Source of the DNA: JACRAR01 sp041674385
GTDB lineage: Bacteria; Pseudomonadota; Gammaproteobacteria; Burkholderiales; Rhodocyclaceae
NCBI GenBank assembly: GCA_041674385.1
Contig: JBAYVU010000002.1
Location: 124,001 to 188,000 of the forward strand
Direction of reading: 5' to 3'
DNA: 64,000 nucleotides
The first letter of the stretch is position 1. Each line of letters starts with the position of its first letter. The notes below the pieces were generated by a model. It worked only from the letters and a program-made list of their open reading frames with translations, was not told the origin of the DNA and did not search any database. Both the position numbers and the translations under genes were made by a program. Below are positions 43,324 to 51,679 of the stretch, one piece after another.

Positions 43324-44606
43324 TAAGCCAAAAACAACCGGGCGGCCGCTTCCGGATTGGCAGGGAAGTAGAGGTGCATGTAGCTCGCGGTCAGGCGCTG
43401 GCGGCGATAGATGGCCTCACCGCGACGGCCATCGGCGCGGCTCGCCATGGCCAGTGCTTCGAGCGGAGTTTGCGCTTGCGAGTAGTGGAAGGTGTGGCCG
43501 CGCAGCTTGCCTTCGGGCAGTTCGACCTCCTGCAGTCCGAGCGCGGCGAGGCGCTTCTGCATGGTCACCTGCCCCGGCAGCAGGCCGCCAACCGCGTGGC
43601 AGTGACCGTCAATGTCGACCAGCGTATCGAACAGCGCCATCATGCCGCCGCATTCGGCGAGTAGCGGCTTGCCGGCGTCAACGTGGTCAGCCAGCGCTAG
43701 CCACAGTGCACGATTGTCGGCGAGTCGTACCGCGTGCAATTCCGGGTAGCCGCCCGGCAACCATACCGCGTCGCAATCGGGCAATGCTTTGTCGGCCAGC
43801 GGCGAAAAGAATTCGAGGCGTGCGCCGAGCGCAACAAGGCAGTCGAGATTGGCCGGGTAGAGAAAACAGAAGGCCGTATCGCGGGCGACAGCGATGGTCT
43901 TGCCGGCGAGCAAGGGCGCTATGACGGGTGCGTTGGCGGGCGCAAATGACACCGGCGGCGGCAGTGCGGCAGCAGCGGTCGTCGCCAGCAGGTCGGCCAT
44001 GCGGTCGATGCGTTGCACGAGATCTTCGATCTCGGCAGCCGGCAGCAGGCCGAGATGTCTTTCCGGCATGGCGGCATCCGCGTCGCGCGGCAGGTGGCCG
44101 TACCAGGCGATATCGGGGGGCAGGCTGTTTTCCAGCAATTCGGCGTGATAGGCGCTGCCGACCCGGTTGGCGAACACCGCGTCGAGCTGCGTTCCCGGCC
44201 GGTAGTGCTTGAGTCCGTAGGCGATGGCGCCAAAGCTCTCGGCCATCGCCGAGCCGTTGATCACGGCGAGGATCGGCAGGCCGAGGCGCGCAGCGAGTTC
44301 GGCGGCGGCCGGCTTGCCGTCGTAGAGTCCCATGACGCCTTCGACCAGGATCAGGTCGGCATCGCGTGCTGCTTCGGCCAGTCGCCACACGGCGTCGGCT
44401 TCGCCACACATCCACAGGTCGACGTTGTAGCAGGATGAACCGCTGGCGATCGCGTGGATCTGCGGGTCGAGAAAATCCGGCCCGCATTTGAAGACGCGTA
44501 CTTTACGGCCTTGACGCGCATGCAGCCGGGCGAGCGCGGCGACCACGGTGGTCTTGCCCTGGCCGGAGGCGGGAGCGGCGACGAACAGTGCAGGACAGGA
44601 CGCCAT
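43323..44606 (-). CDS. cbiA: Cobyrinate a,c-diamide synthase
   Basis: A 427-residue protein: N-terminal ATPase part with APASGQGKTTV (P-loop) and VEGVMGLYDGKP, and a C-terminal class I glutamine amidotransferase part with the nucleophile in LLAECGGMMALFD and FHYS near the end. It amidates the a and c side chains of cobyrinate (CbiA, the anaerobic-pathway counterpart of CobB). The ATG at 44606 overlaps the TAA of the preceding mini-frame as TAATG; an ATG two codons upstream is less likely. Last gene of the long corrin operon. Confidence 0.93.
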   Translation of the reverse strand: MASCPALFVAAPASGQGKTTVVAALARLHARQGRKVRVFKCGPDFLDPQIHAIASGSSCYNVDLWMCGEADAVWRLAEAARDADLILVEGVMGLYDGKPAAAELAARLGLPILAVINGSAMAESFGAIAYGLKHYRPGTQLDAVFANRVGSAYHAELLENSLPPDIAWYGHLPRDADAAMPERHLGLLPAAEIEDLVQRIDRMADLLATTAAAALPPPVSFAPANAPVIAPLLAGKTIAVARDTAFCFLYPANLDCLVALGARLEFFSPLADKALPDCDAVWLPGGYPELHAVRLADNRALWLALADHVDAGKPLLAECGGMMALFDTLVDIDGHCHAVGGLLPGQVTMQKRLAALGLQEVELPEGKLRGHTFHYSQAQTPLEALAMASRADGRRGEAIYRRQRLTASYMHLYFPANPEAAARLFLA

Positions 44607-44683
44607 TACCATTCGAGTCCGGGCATCGCTTTGACGCCGGCGTCGCGATCGCCGCTGTGTTGCTTGTCATGTTCTTCGTTCAT
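44606..44683 (-). pseudogene. cobO scar: 25-codon frame with cob(I)yrinate adenosyltransferase-like ends
   Basis: The frame MNEEHDKQH...GVKAMPGLEW has AGGAG six to seven bases before its ATG and ends in TAATG shared with the cbiA start. The last ten residues resemble the C-terminus of CobO/BtuR adenosyltransferases (typically G-V-K-A-x-x-G-I-E-[FW]) and the acidic first residues their N-terminus, while the ~170-residue ATP-binding middle is missing. It sits where cobO is often found, directly before the a,c-diamide synthase. The similarity is short, so a coincidental small frame remains possible. Confidence 0.5.
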
Positions 44684-44702
44684 CGATGCTCCTAAGCGGG
44701 AA

Positions 44703-45494
44703 TCAAGCAACGCCGGTCCTCGTGGAGGACGGTTGCAGTCGGCATCGATCATCCCCGTTCAGCAAACCGAGTACCTGCCCGATGACGACCAGCGCCGGCG
44801 GTTTGACGGCATGCACCCGCGCCGTTTCGGGTAGTTCCGACAAGGTACTGCGATAAATGCGTTGGGCTGGCAAGGTGGCCTTGTAGACCAGGGCGGCAGG
44901 CGTATCGCCGGCTAGGCCGGCGGCTTGCAGATTGGCGGCTATCGTTTCGAGGCCGGAGACACCCATGTAGATGACGAGGGTCTGATTGGGCTGGGCCAGT
45001 GCCGTCCAGTTCATTTCGACATGATCGCTCTTGAGATGCCCGGTGACGAACACGCAGCTCTGCGCGTAATCACGGTGAGTCAGCGGGAACCCGAAACTGG
45101 CGGCAGCGCCCAGCGCGGCAGTCACGCCGGGCACGATATCGACGGCGATGCCTGCGGCGAGCAGGAGATCCATCTCCTCGCCACCGCGCCCAAAAACGAA
45201 GGGGTCGCCACCCTTGAGCCGGACCACCCGCTTGCCGGACTGCGCCCGCGTCAGCAACAGCTGGCTGATTTCCTCCTGCGGCAGCGTGTGGTTGCTCGCC
45301 ATCTTGCCGACGTAGATGCGCTCCGCCGTTGGCTCAATGAAATCGAGTATCTCCGGGCCAACCAGATTGTCGTAGACCACCACATCGGCCGACTGGATCA
45401 GGCGCAGGGCCTTCAGCGTAATCAGTTCGGGATCGCCAGGGCCTGCCCCGACCAGAGAGACAAGACCAAGCCGCTCAATATCCGGTGCGTTCAT
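44703..45494 (-). CDS. cobA: Uroporphyrinogen-III C-methyltransferase
   Basis: A 263-residue SUMT. Motifs: LVGAGPGDPELITLKA (SAM site), VYDNLV, RLKGGDPFVFGRGGEE and PGVTAALGAAASFG. It methylates uroporphyrinogen III twice to precorrin-2, the branch point for sirohaem and cobalamin. The short single-domain form lacks the CysG oxidase/chelatase part, fitting a dedicated cobalamin role together with CbiX. It starts by ATGA overlap with cobJ. Confidence 0.95.
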   Translation of the reverse strand: MNAPDIERLGLVSLVGAGPGDPELITLKALRLIQSADVVVYDNLVGPEILDFIEPTAERIYVGKMASNHTLPQEEISQLLLTRAQSGKRVVRLKGGDPFVFGRGGEEMDLLLAAGIAVDIVPGVTAALGAAASFGFPLTHRDYAQSCVFVTGHLKSDHVEMNWTALAQPNQTLVIYMGVSGLETIAANLQAAGLAGDTPAALVYKATLPAQRIYRSTLSELPETARVHAVKPPALVVIGQVLGLLNGDDRCRLQPSSTRTGVA

Positions 45495-46471
45495 GCGGCC
45501 TCCGCGCGGCAGTCTGTTTCCGTTGCCAACGGTTCGACCAACACGGCCGCGATGTACTCCACTGGCAGCCGGTATTCCTGCGCCAGTTCGGCGGCGTTCT
45601 TGCCGCTGGCCTGTATCGTCGCCAGCCAGCCATCCAAGCCGGAGGACAACGAGCGGCCCGCCTGTTCACCTTCCTTGGTGGCCCGTTCACTGCCTTCGAC
45701 CGCATATTTATTCGCGTAGCCGCGCGGCGTGACCATCAGGCCGTGCTTGATGAAGGTATTGGAATTACCGATCAGCACGGTCGACAGCATGCCGATGTCG
45801 CTTTCGCCCATCTTGTCGAGGGTGGTGAATTCGATATGCTGCTTCGGCCGGTAGGCGGACTTGACGATGGCCACCGGCGTCTGCGGATCGCGGTGGCGCA
45901 GGAAGATGCGCTGGGCTTCGAGGATCTGCCGCGCGCGGCGCCCGCTCTTCGGATTGTAGAGAGCGACGACAAAATCGGAATAGGCCACGGCGTCGAGGCG
46001 GCGGGCAATCGTCGGCCATGGCGTCAACAGGTCGGAGAGCGAAATGGCGCAGAAGTCGTGCGTCAGGGGCGCGCCAACCAGTGCGGCGCAGGTATTGAGA
46101 GCCGAAGCGCCGGGAACGATTTCGACTTCGATATCCGACTCAGGCGTCCACCCGGCCTGGAACAGCACCTCCAAGGTGGGCCCGGCCATGCCGTACACCC
46201 CGGCGTCGCCAGAGCAAATGAGCGCCACTTTTTTGCCTTGGCGGGCGCGGTCGAGCGACTCGATGGCACGGTCAAGTTCTTCGGTCATCGGTTTCTTGAT
46301 GACTTCCTTGCCCTCGACCAAATCGGCCACCAGACGGATGTAGGTGACGTAGCCGATCACCGTGTCGGCTTCGGCAATGGCAGCCCGGGCTCGGGCAGTC
46401 AGGTGTTCGTTGCAGCCCGGGCCGAGGCCGACGAGCATGATTTTTCCGGTTTTCTGCTGGGGTATGTTCAT
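45491..46471 (-). CDS. cobJ: Precorrin-3B / cobalt-factor III C17-methyltransferase
   Basis: A 326-residue protein. The N-terminal ~255 residues are a tetrapyrrole methyltransferase: IMLVGLGPGCNEHLTARA, YVTYIRLV, CSGDAGVYGMAGP, EIVPGASALNTCAALVGAPL, LYNPKSGRR and TPRGYANKY. These match CobJ/CbiH, which methylates C17 and contracts the ring. A ~65-residue C-terminal extension (ERATKEGEQAG...LAQEYRLPVEYIAAV) follows and is of unknown function. Since cobalt is inserted early here, the CbiH-type reaction is expected. It overlaps both neighbours. Confidence 0.93.
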   Translation of the reverse strand: MNIPQQKTGKIMLVGLGPGCNEHLTARARAAIAEADTVIGYVTYIRLVADLVEGKEVIKKPMTEELDRAIESLDRARQGKKVALICSGDAGVYGMAGPTLEVLFQAGWTPESDIEVEIVPGASALNTCAALVGAPLTHDFCAISLSDLLTPWPTIARRLDAVAYSDFVVALYNPKSGRRARQILEAQRIFLRHRDPQTPVAIVKSAYRPKQHIEFTTLDKMGESDIGMLSTVLIGNSNTFIKHGLMVTPRGYANKYAVEGSERATKEGEQAGRSLSSGLDGWLATIQASGKNAAELAQEYRLPVEYIAAVLVEPLATETDCRAEAA

Positions 46472-46863
46472 TGGGTAATCCTTGCGATGGAGACGGTTGC
46501 ATTGCGGCCATCCGGGCCACGCAGCTTGTGTTTTTCGATAATCAACTGAGTCTTGTCGGCACCACCGGCAAGCAGCGCCGCGGCTTCGGCAACCGATGGC
46601 GTGCCGGTGTAATTGCGGACGGTTTCAGAGGGATTGGGCACCTCGACCGCAGCCAGTTCGGCGGCCGGATAGAAACGGATGGTCCAGCCGCGTTCCCGCG
46701 ACACCTGCAACAGGCCGGCCTCATCGGCCTTGAGGTCGATGCTGGCGACGGCGGCCACATCGGCAGAGCGCGCACCGCAGGATGCCAATGCCTCGTCTAT
46801 GGCCTGGGCAATGGTGGCGGCCGGGGTTTCCCTATCGCAGCCAAGACCGAGAGCGATTTTCAT
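46468..46863 (-). CDS. CbiG C-terminal domain protein (CobE-like)
   Basis: A 131-residue protein, KIALGLGCDRETPAATIAQA onward, with VASIDLKADEAGLL and a terminal KLRGPDGRNATVSIARI. This is the C-terminal CbiG/CobE domain. In many organisms it is fused to the N-terminal domain; here it is separate, joined by an ATGA overlap to the gene for the rest of CbiG. CbiG opens the delta-lactone ring of cobalt-precorrin-5A and releases acetaldehyde. The start was placed at MKIALG because the longer upstream frame overlaps the neighbour. Confidence 0.9.
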   Translation of the reverse strand: MKIALGLGCDRETPAATIAQAIDEALASCGARSADVAAVASIDLKADEAGLLQVSRERGWTIRFYPAAELAAVEVPNPSETVRNYTGTPSVAEAAALLAGGADKTQLIIEKHKLRGPDGRNATVSIARITQ

Positions 46864-47615
46864 GCACCGCTGCCTGGACGATAAACCACACGCTTGCCGC
46901 TGAGCTTTGCCGCGTAATCGGCCGGCATTTCGCGGCGGCTGATCCACAACACAGCGGCAAAATCGTCCGGGACGACGTCTTCCAGCCGGGCAAAACGCTG
47001 CAAGTTGGCGGGCAAGGGGCCGGTACGGCCGTTGGCATGGCCGCGCCACCAGTCATCACTGCCGGCTTCCTGTACCAGCGCTACCGGCTCGTCATTCACG
47101 ACGGCGGCACTGGCGCACACGATTTCCTCGTGCGTCGCTTCGGCGGTCCAGCCCAATTCACGGCCGAGCAAGTCGACAGCCAGCGTCTGGCGGACGTCGG
47201 ATGCCGTCGTCAATACCGGGACGGCACCGAGCGCGGTGGCGAGATGCCCAGCCAGCGCATTGGCGCCGCCCAGGTGGCCGGAGAGTATCGGAATGGCGAA
47301 CTTTCCGGCCTCGTCGACCACCACCACGGCCGGGTCGATTGCCTTGTTGCCGAGGTGCGGCGCAATCAGGCGGACCATCACGCCCAGCGAAACGATGGCC
47401 ACGATGCCATCGAAATTGGCAAATAGCGCAGGCACTTGGTCGCCGAGCTTGCCGGGATAGCAGTGGGCGCTGCCGGGCGAAGTGTTGGCCACTGCGGTTT
47501 CGGCTTCGGCCCGAAATTTTTCCGGGGCGAACAGCTGGGCGCCCGGCAATGCCGCGGCGACTTTACCGGCCTGCGCAATACCGTGGCGAGTAATGGAGAC
47601 GACGGCGATTTTCAT
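46860..47615 (-). CDS. cbiG: Cobalt-precorrin-5A hydrolase, N-terminal and central domains
   Basis: A 251-residue protein: MKIAVVSITRHGIAQAGKVA, then FDGIVAIVSLGVMVRLIAPHL, PAVVVVDEAGKFAIPILSGHLGGANALA and LTTASDVRQTLAVDLLG, which are typical CbiG segments. The central part continues to a basic C-terminus (KRVVYRPGSG). Together with the next gene it makes a complete CbiG in two polypeptides. The separation by four overlapping bases shows they are translated as a pair. CbiG is a marker of the anaerobic, cobalt-early route. Confidence 0.92.
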   Translation of the reverse strand: MKIAVVSITRHGIAQAGKVAAALPGAQLFAPEKFRAEAETAVANTSPGSAHCYPGKLGDQVPALFANFDGIVAIVSLGVMVRLIAPHLGNKAIDPAVVVVDEAGKFAIPILSGHLGGANALAGHLATALGAVPVLTTASDVRQTLAVDLLGRELGWTAEATHEEIVCASAAVVNDEPVALVQEAGSDDWWRGHANGRTGPLPANLQRFARLEDVVPDDFAAVLWISRREMPADYAAKLSGKRVVYRPGSGA

Positions 47616-47652
47616 GGCGCGGGGGTTTGCATATCCTGGATTTCTATGCCGG

Positions 47653-48426
47653 TTACGCCGCCAGGGCTTCCTTGCGCTTGCGGCAACCACGGCGCAATTC
47701 GCCGCGCGCGCGCTTGGGATTCTGGACCAGCAGCAGCGACAGGTAATTGACCTTTTCGCCCTTGAGGGTCGCGACATCGCGCACGATGCGTTCATCGGGC
47801 GAACCGACCTTTTCGATGAAGCAGCTGGTCGCCAGGAGGCCGCGGTTTTCCAGCAACTCGAGAACTTCATCGAGTAGCGGCTTGACCTTGAGCAGCACCA
47901 GCGTGTCGAACTCGTCGAGCAGGTGGTCGATGACGCCAACGCCGTAGGCGGCGGGAATGATCGCCAGGGTTTCGTCTTCTTCGGCCAGTGTCGTTCCCGT
48001 AGTAGCGGCGGCGGCGGCAAAGGAAGAAACGCCGGGGATCGTTTCCACCTCGATCTCGGGCACCAGTTCGCGGACCATGCGGGCGAGATGCCCGAAGGTG
48101 GCGAAGGTGGAGGCGTCGCCTTCGACCAGAAACACCAGATCGCGGCCTGCGGCGAGCAGTTCGGCGGTCTGGGCGGCGGCGCGCGCCCAGGCCCTGGTCA
48201 GGATTTCCGCATCGCGCGTCATCGGGAAGACGAGTTCCACGGCATCCGCGGGAACAGGCAAGCCGCCTCGTTCGACGACTGACAGCGCGTAAGATTTTTC
48301 CTCGGCTTTCTTTACCGGGTACAGCCAACGGGCGCCCGATTGCAGGGCGGCCCAACTGCGCCGGGTAATCAGTTCGGGGTCGCCGGGGCCGAGCGAGGCG
48401 CCGATCAGTTTTCCATAATGAGTCAT
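47653..48426 (-). CDS. cbiL: Cobalt-factor II / precorrin-2 C20-methyltransferase
   Basis: A 257-residue methyltransferase: GKLIGASLGPGDPELITRRS, YPVKKAEEKSYAL, FLVEGDASTFATFGHLARM and ETIPGVSSFAAAAATTGT are the CbiL/CobI blocks. It adds the C20 methyl. A short C-terminal Arg/Lys-rich tail ends the protein. GGAGG lies four bases before the ATG but can pair with an upstream CGCCTCC, forming a hairpin that would hide it. Divided from cbiET by a 112-base gap, the longest in the operon. Confidence 0.93.
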   Translation of the reverse strand: MTHYGKLIGASLGPGDPELITRRSWAALQSGARWLYPVKKAEEKSYALSVVERGGLPVPADAVELVFPMTRDAEILTRAWARAAAQTAELLAAGRDLVFLVEGDASTFATFGHLARMVRELVPEIEVETIPGVSSFAAAAATTGTTLAEEDETLAIIPAAYGVGVIDHLLDEFDTLVLLKVKPLLDEVLELLENRGLLATSCFIEKVGSPDERIVRDVATLKGEKVNYLSLLLVQNPKRARGELRRGCRKRKEALAA

Positions 48427-48428
48427 GG

Positions 48429-48457
48429 CGCCTCCGCCGGGCCGCCCCAAGGAGGCG
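48429..48457 (-). promoter_or_regulatory. Hairpin covering the cbiL ribosome binding site
   Basis: CGCCTCC at 48451-48457 (minus-strand reading) pairs exactly with GGAGGCG at 48429-48435, which contains the Shine-Dalgarno sequence of cbiL. A stem of seven G/C-rich pairs with a 15-base loop could reduce cbiL translation unless ribosomes or a factor open it. Confidence 0.5.
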
Positions 48458-48502
48458 TGATTTCACTAACATGGAAGCCGCGTAACGGCTGAACCGGCGT
48501 CA

Positions 48503-48523
48503 CCCCCTTCCGTGGGAAGGGGG
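48503..48523 (-). other. Intercistronic hairpin after cbiET
   Basis: Perfect 9-bp stem CCCCCTTCC / GGAAGGGGG with a three-base loop, 16 bases after the cbiET stop. There is no T-run, so RNA stabilisation, processing or partial termination inside the operon are the options. Confidence 0.55.
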
Positions 48524-48538
48524 GAGGGAGGATGGTAG

Positions 48539-49837
48539 TCATAAGGTTTCCTTGCTTGCAGTCACAATCCACACCGGGTTCTGGGCAGCCAACCGGTGCA
48601 TGTCGAGGATGGGCTGGCTGCGGCTGGCCTGCAACTGGACGACATCCCAGGCAGTACCGGCGGCAGCCAGGGCGGCGGTGGCGGTGGCGAGATTTTCGAT
48701 GGTGACGAAGTTCATCACCAGCCGGCCGCCGGGTTTCAGGCGGCCAAGAATCAGGTAGATCAGTTCGTTCAGCTCTCCGCCGGAACCCCCGATAAACACG
48801 GCATCCGGGTCCGGCCAGGTGTCGAGGTGGAGCGGCGCTTTGCCTTCGGTCAGCGAGTAGTTGCCAATGCGAAAGCGCTCGGCATTGGCACGGGCGTTGG
48901 CGGCATCCTCTGCGTTCTTCTCGATGGCCCAGACATGGCCGTGCGGGGCCAGGCGCGCCGCTTCCAGACCGACCGAACCGGCACCGGCGCCGATATCCCA
49001 GACAATGGCATCCGGCGCCAGGCGCAGCTTGGCGAGCGACAATGCGCGCGCCTCCTGCTTGGTGATCAGCCCCTTTTCCGGAGCGCGCTGGATGTATTCG
49101 AGATCTTCCAGGCCGAAGGCAGGTTGCCGGCGATTTGGCGTGGCATCGGCACGGCGTTCGACCAGCACGACGTTGGGTTCGGGAAATACGCTGTTCGCCA
49201 CGTCGACCGCCGCGCGGCTGGGGAACAACTGCTCGTCGGGCAACAGCAAGCGGCTGGCAACCGATAGTGTCACATCGTCGCCGTAACCGGCGGTGATCAG
49301 TGCCCGAGCCAGTCGGGCCACGGTGTTTTCCGGGCCGGTGAACAGCGCGACACGCGGATGCAGTGCAATCGTGCGCATTGCCTGGTAAAGACCATGATCG
49401 GGCGTCGCGCCGACGAACCATTCGCCGGCGTCGGCGCTGTGGCAGGAGGCGATCCTGACATCCTGCCAGGGGAACTTGAACCGGGCGAAGGCAAGTTGCA
49501 GGGTGGAGACTGCCGGCAGGATTTCGAAGCAGTCGCGGCCCAGTTTGCCGGTCAGCCAGGAGGCGATACCGTGGCAAAGCGGATCGCCGGTCGCCAGAAC
49601 AGCAACGGTCTGACCAGCATCCCGGGCAGCAACAATCCAGCCCGCCACCTGGCCGAGGACGCCATCCATGTCCGTCAGGGTGGCGCTGCCGGGCAAGTAA
49701 GGACGCACCAGATCCAGGGTGCGGCCGGCGCCGATCACCAAGTCGGCCGCAATGAGGCGCTGACGCGCGGTCTCGGACAGGCCGGCCCAGCCGTCATCGA
49801 GGATGCCGATCAGGTTGCAGGATTCAGAGGGCTTCAT
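48539..49837 (-). CDS. cobL: Precorrin-6Y C5,15-methyltransferase (decarboxylating), CbiE-CbiT fusion
   Basis: A 432-residue fusion. The N-terminal ~215 residues are CbiE-like (IGILDDGWAGLSETARQRL, VLATGDPLCHGIASWL); from about 245 on the protein is CbiT-like with a Rossmann SAM site, AIVWDIGAGAGSVGLEAARL, and VFIGGSGGELNEL. The fused enzyme methylates C5 and C15 and decarboxylates the C12 acetate. Its start lies 14 bases inside cbiD. This fused form is called CobL in the aerobic and CbiET in the anaerobic pathway. Confidence 0.94.
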   Translation of the reverse strand: MKPSESCNLIGILDDGWAGLSETARQRLIAADLVIGAGRTLDLVRPYLPGSATLTDMDGVLGQVAGWIVAARDAGQTVAVLATGDPLCHGIASWLTGKLGRDCFEILPAVSTLQLAFARFKFPWQDVRIASCHSADAGEWFVGATPDHGLYQAMRTIALHPRVALFTGPENTVARLARALITAGYGDDVTLSVASRLLLPDEQLFPSRAAVDVANSVFPEPNVVLVERRADATPNRRQPAFGLEDLEYIQRAPEKGLITKQEARALSLAKLRLAPDAIVWDIGAGAGSVGLEAARLAPHGHVWAIEKNAEDAANARANAERFRIGNYSLTEGKAPLHLDTWPDPDAVFIGGSGGELNELIYLILGRLKPGGRLVMNFVTIENLATATAALAAAGTAWDVVQLQASRSQPILDMHRLAAQNPVWIVTASKETL

Positions 49838-50987
49838 GTTCTTCCATGCGGCAAATGAACCGCCCTTCGAAATCGCAGACCAGAACGGTCAACTGATAGT
49901 CGCCCGGGTAGCAGGATTTCAGGCTGCGGATGGCCTTGCGCGTCAGCGCACGGTGAAAATCGACGGTCAAGCCGAGTTCGGCGAGGCCTTCGGCGGCAAA
50001 ACGAGCGGTTTCGGCGACACGGATTTTCTCGACCAGATCCGGCGGCGCGCCGACTTCCTGCGCCGATTCGGCGAGCAGGTCGCGGTCGATCTCGGCCTTC
50101 CAGGCATGAGTAACGGCAAGCCCCTGGCACATCTTGGTCAGCTTGCCGACCATGGCGCCGACATAGACGCGGGGCATGCTCCGTTTGACGGCTGTCTGAA
50201 AAGCCGCCTTGACGAAATCGCCCATCTGGACGAAGCAGGATTGGTCGAGTTCCGGCAACTGTTCCATGGCGAATTTCTCGGTTCGACCGCCGGTGGTGAA
50301 CACCACGCTGGTCTGTCCCTGTTTGGCGGCGACGCCAACCGCCTGCACGACGCTGGCGCGGAAAGCCACCGTCGAATACGGGCGGACGATGCCGGTCGTG
50401 CCGAGGATGGAGATTCCATCGAGAATGCCTAGACGGGCATTGAGTGTCTTCTTCGCCATTTCCTCGCCGCCGGGCACGGAAATGATGACCTCCAGTCCGC
50501 TGTGTTCGAGCAGTTCGGCGGCGGCGGCGGCGACATTGTCGCGGATATTGCGCCGGGGAACCGGGTTGATTGCCGGGCCGCCAACTTCCAGACCGAGACC
50601 GGGCTTGGTCACGATGCCGACACCGGGGCCGCCTTTCAGTTCGAGTTGGCCGGCGCAGTGCGGCAACAGACGGACATCGGCGGTCAGGTGGGCGCCGTGA
50701 GTGGCATCCGGATCATCGCCGGCATCCTTGACGATGGCGGCATGCGCGGCGCGCTCCGGACCCTCGCCTTCGACCCGGCCGTCGATGACCGCGAACATCG
50801 CCTCCCGGCCATTGGGCAAGCGGCAAAGCACGCTCTCCGGCACCTGGCCGGTCACCAGGCCGAGCACGGCGGCCCGCGCCGCCGCCGCCGAGCAGGCACC
50901 GGTGGTGAAGCCGGTGCGGTTGCCCCGCTCGCGGCGGCCGTCACCCTTGCGAATCTTGCCGGAGGCCGGCGACGGCTTTGCGCTCAT
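49824..50987 (-). CDS. cbiD: Cobalt-precorrin-5B C1-methyltransferase
   Basis: A 387-residue CbiD: RTGFTTGACSAAAARAAVL near the N-terminus, then GPGVGIVTKPGLGLEVGGPAINP, IISVPGGEEMAKKTLNARLG, GTTGIVRPYS and VGAMVGKLTKM. CbiD methylates C1 after CbiG has opened the lactone and is unique to the anaerobic pathway. A polar 15-residue tail precedes the family start. It overlaps cbiC by four bases. Confidence 0.95.
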   Translation of the reverse strand: MSAKPSPASGKIRKGDGRRERGNRTGFTTGACSAAAARAAVLGLVTGQVPESVLCRLPNGREAMFAVIDGRVEGEGPERAAHAAIVKDAGDDPDATHGAHLTADVRLLPHCAGQLELKGGPGVGIVTKPGLGLEVGGPAINPVPRRNIRDNVAAAAAELLEHSGLEVIISVPGGEEMAKKTLNARLGILDGISILGTTGIVRPYSTVAFRASVVQAVGVAAKQGQTSVVFTTGGRTEKFAMEQLPELDQSCFVQMGDFVKAAFQTAVKRSMPRVYVGAMVGKLTKMCQGLAVTHAWKAEIDRDLLAESAQEVGAPPDLVEKIRVAETARFAAEGLAELGLTVDFHRALTRKAIRSLKSCYPGDYQLTVLVCDFEGRFICRMEEHEAL

Positions 50988-51673
50988 GCCACCCGTTTCT
51001 GTTCGGCTTCGGCCACCCCGAGCAGGGCGTGGATGGCCGCGACGACCAGCGTCGAGCCGCCTTTGCGGCCACGAATGGCCACCCAGGGGATGTCCTTGAC
51101 CGTCATCAGCAGATCCTTCGATTCGGCCGCCGAGACAAAACCGACCGGCATGCCGATGATCAGCGCCGGGCGGGCGCCTTCTTCACGCACCAGGCGCACG
51201 ACCTCGATCAGCGCAGTCGGCGCATTGCCGATACCGACAATCGCCCCGTCCAGCTTGCCCAGACGGTGCGCCTTGCGCATGGCCTGCACGGCGCGGGTGG
51301 TCTCTTCGGCCTTGGCCTGCTCGATCACGTCCGGATCGGAAATATAGTGGTGGGTGCTCATGCCGAAGTGCTTCAGGCGCGGCGCCGAAAGGCCAACGCA
51401 GATCATTTCGACGTCGGCGACGATCGGCGTCCCGCCCTTGAGCACGGCGGCCAGACCGGCCTGCATCGCCTGCGGGTGGAAGACGGTCAGGCCGTTGAAT
51501 TCGAAATCGGCGTTGGCGTGGATCATGCGACGCACCAGCGGCCATTGCTCGGCCGTATAGCTGTGCGGGCCGGCTTCGGCGTCGATGACGGCAAAGGAGT
51601 CGTGCTCGATGGCACGCCCGGCGGCGGTCAGTTGTTCGGTAACGACATTGTTGGCAGTAGTGGGCATATTCAT
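50984..51673 (-). CDS. cbiC: Cobalt-precorrin-8 (precorrin-8X) methylmutase
   Basis: A 229-residue protein. RMIHANADFEF contains the catalytic His; further blocks are VADVEMICVGLS, GIGNAPTAL and IIGMPVGFVSAAESK. CbiC/CobH moves the C11 methyl to C12, giving (cobalt-)cobyrinate. Normal length. Located between cbiX and cbiD with a six-base gap to cbiX. Confidence 0.95.
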   Translation of the reverse strand: MNMPTTANNVVTEQLTAAGRAIEHDSFAVIDAEAGPHSYTAEQWPLVRRMIHANADFEFNGLTVFHPQAMQAGLAAVLKGGTPIVADVEMICVGLSAPRLKHFGMSTHHYISDPDVIEQAKAEETTRAVQAMRKAHRLGKLDGAIVGIGNAPTALIEVVRLVREEGARPALIIGMPVGFVSAAESKDLLMTVKDIPWVAIRGRKGGSTLVVAAIHALLGVAEAEQKRVA

Positions 51674-51679
51674 GGCAGT

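Noticed and set aside
44606..44612. ATG at 44612 as start of cbiA
   Set aside because: The ATG at 44606 forms a TAATG junction with the preceding mini-frame, which is the better explanation of the overlap.
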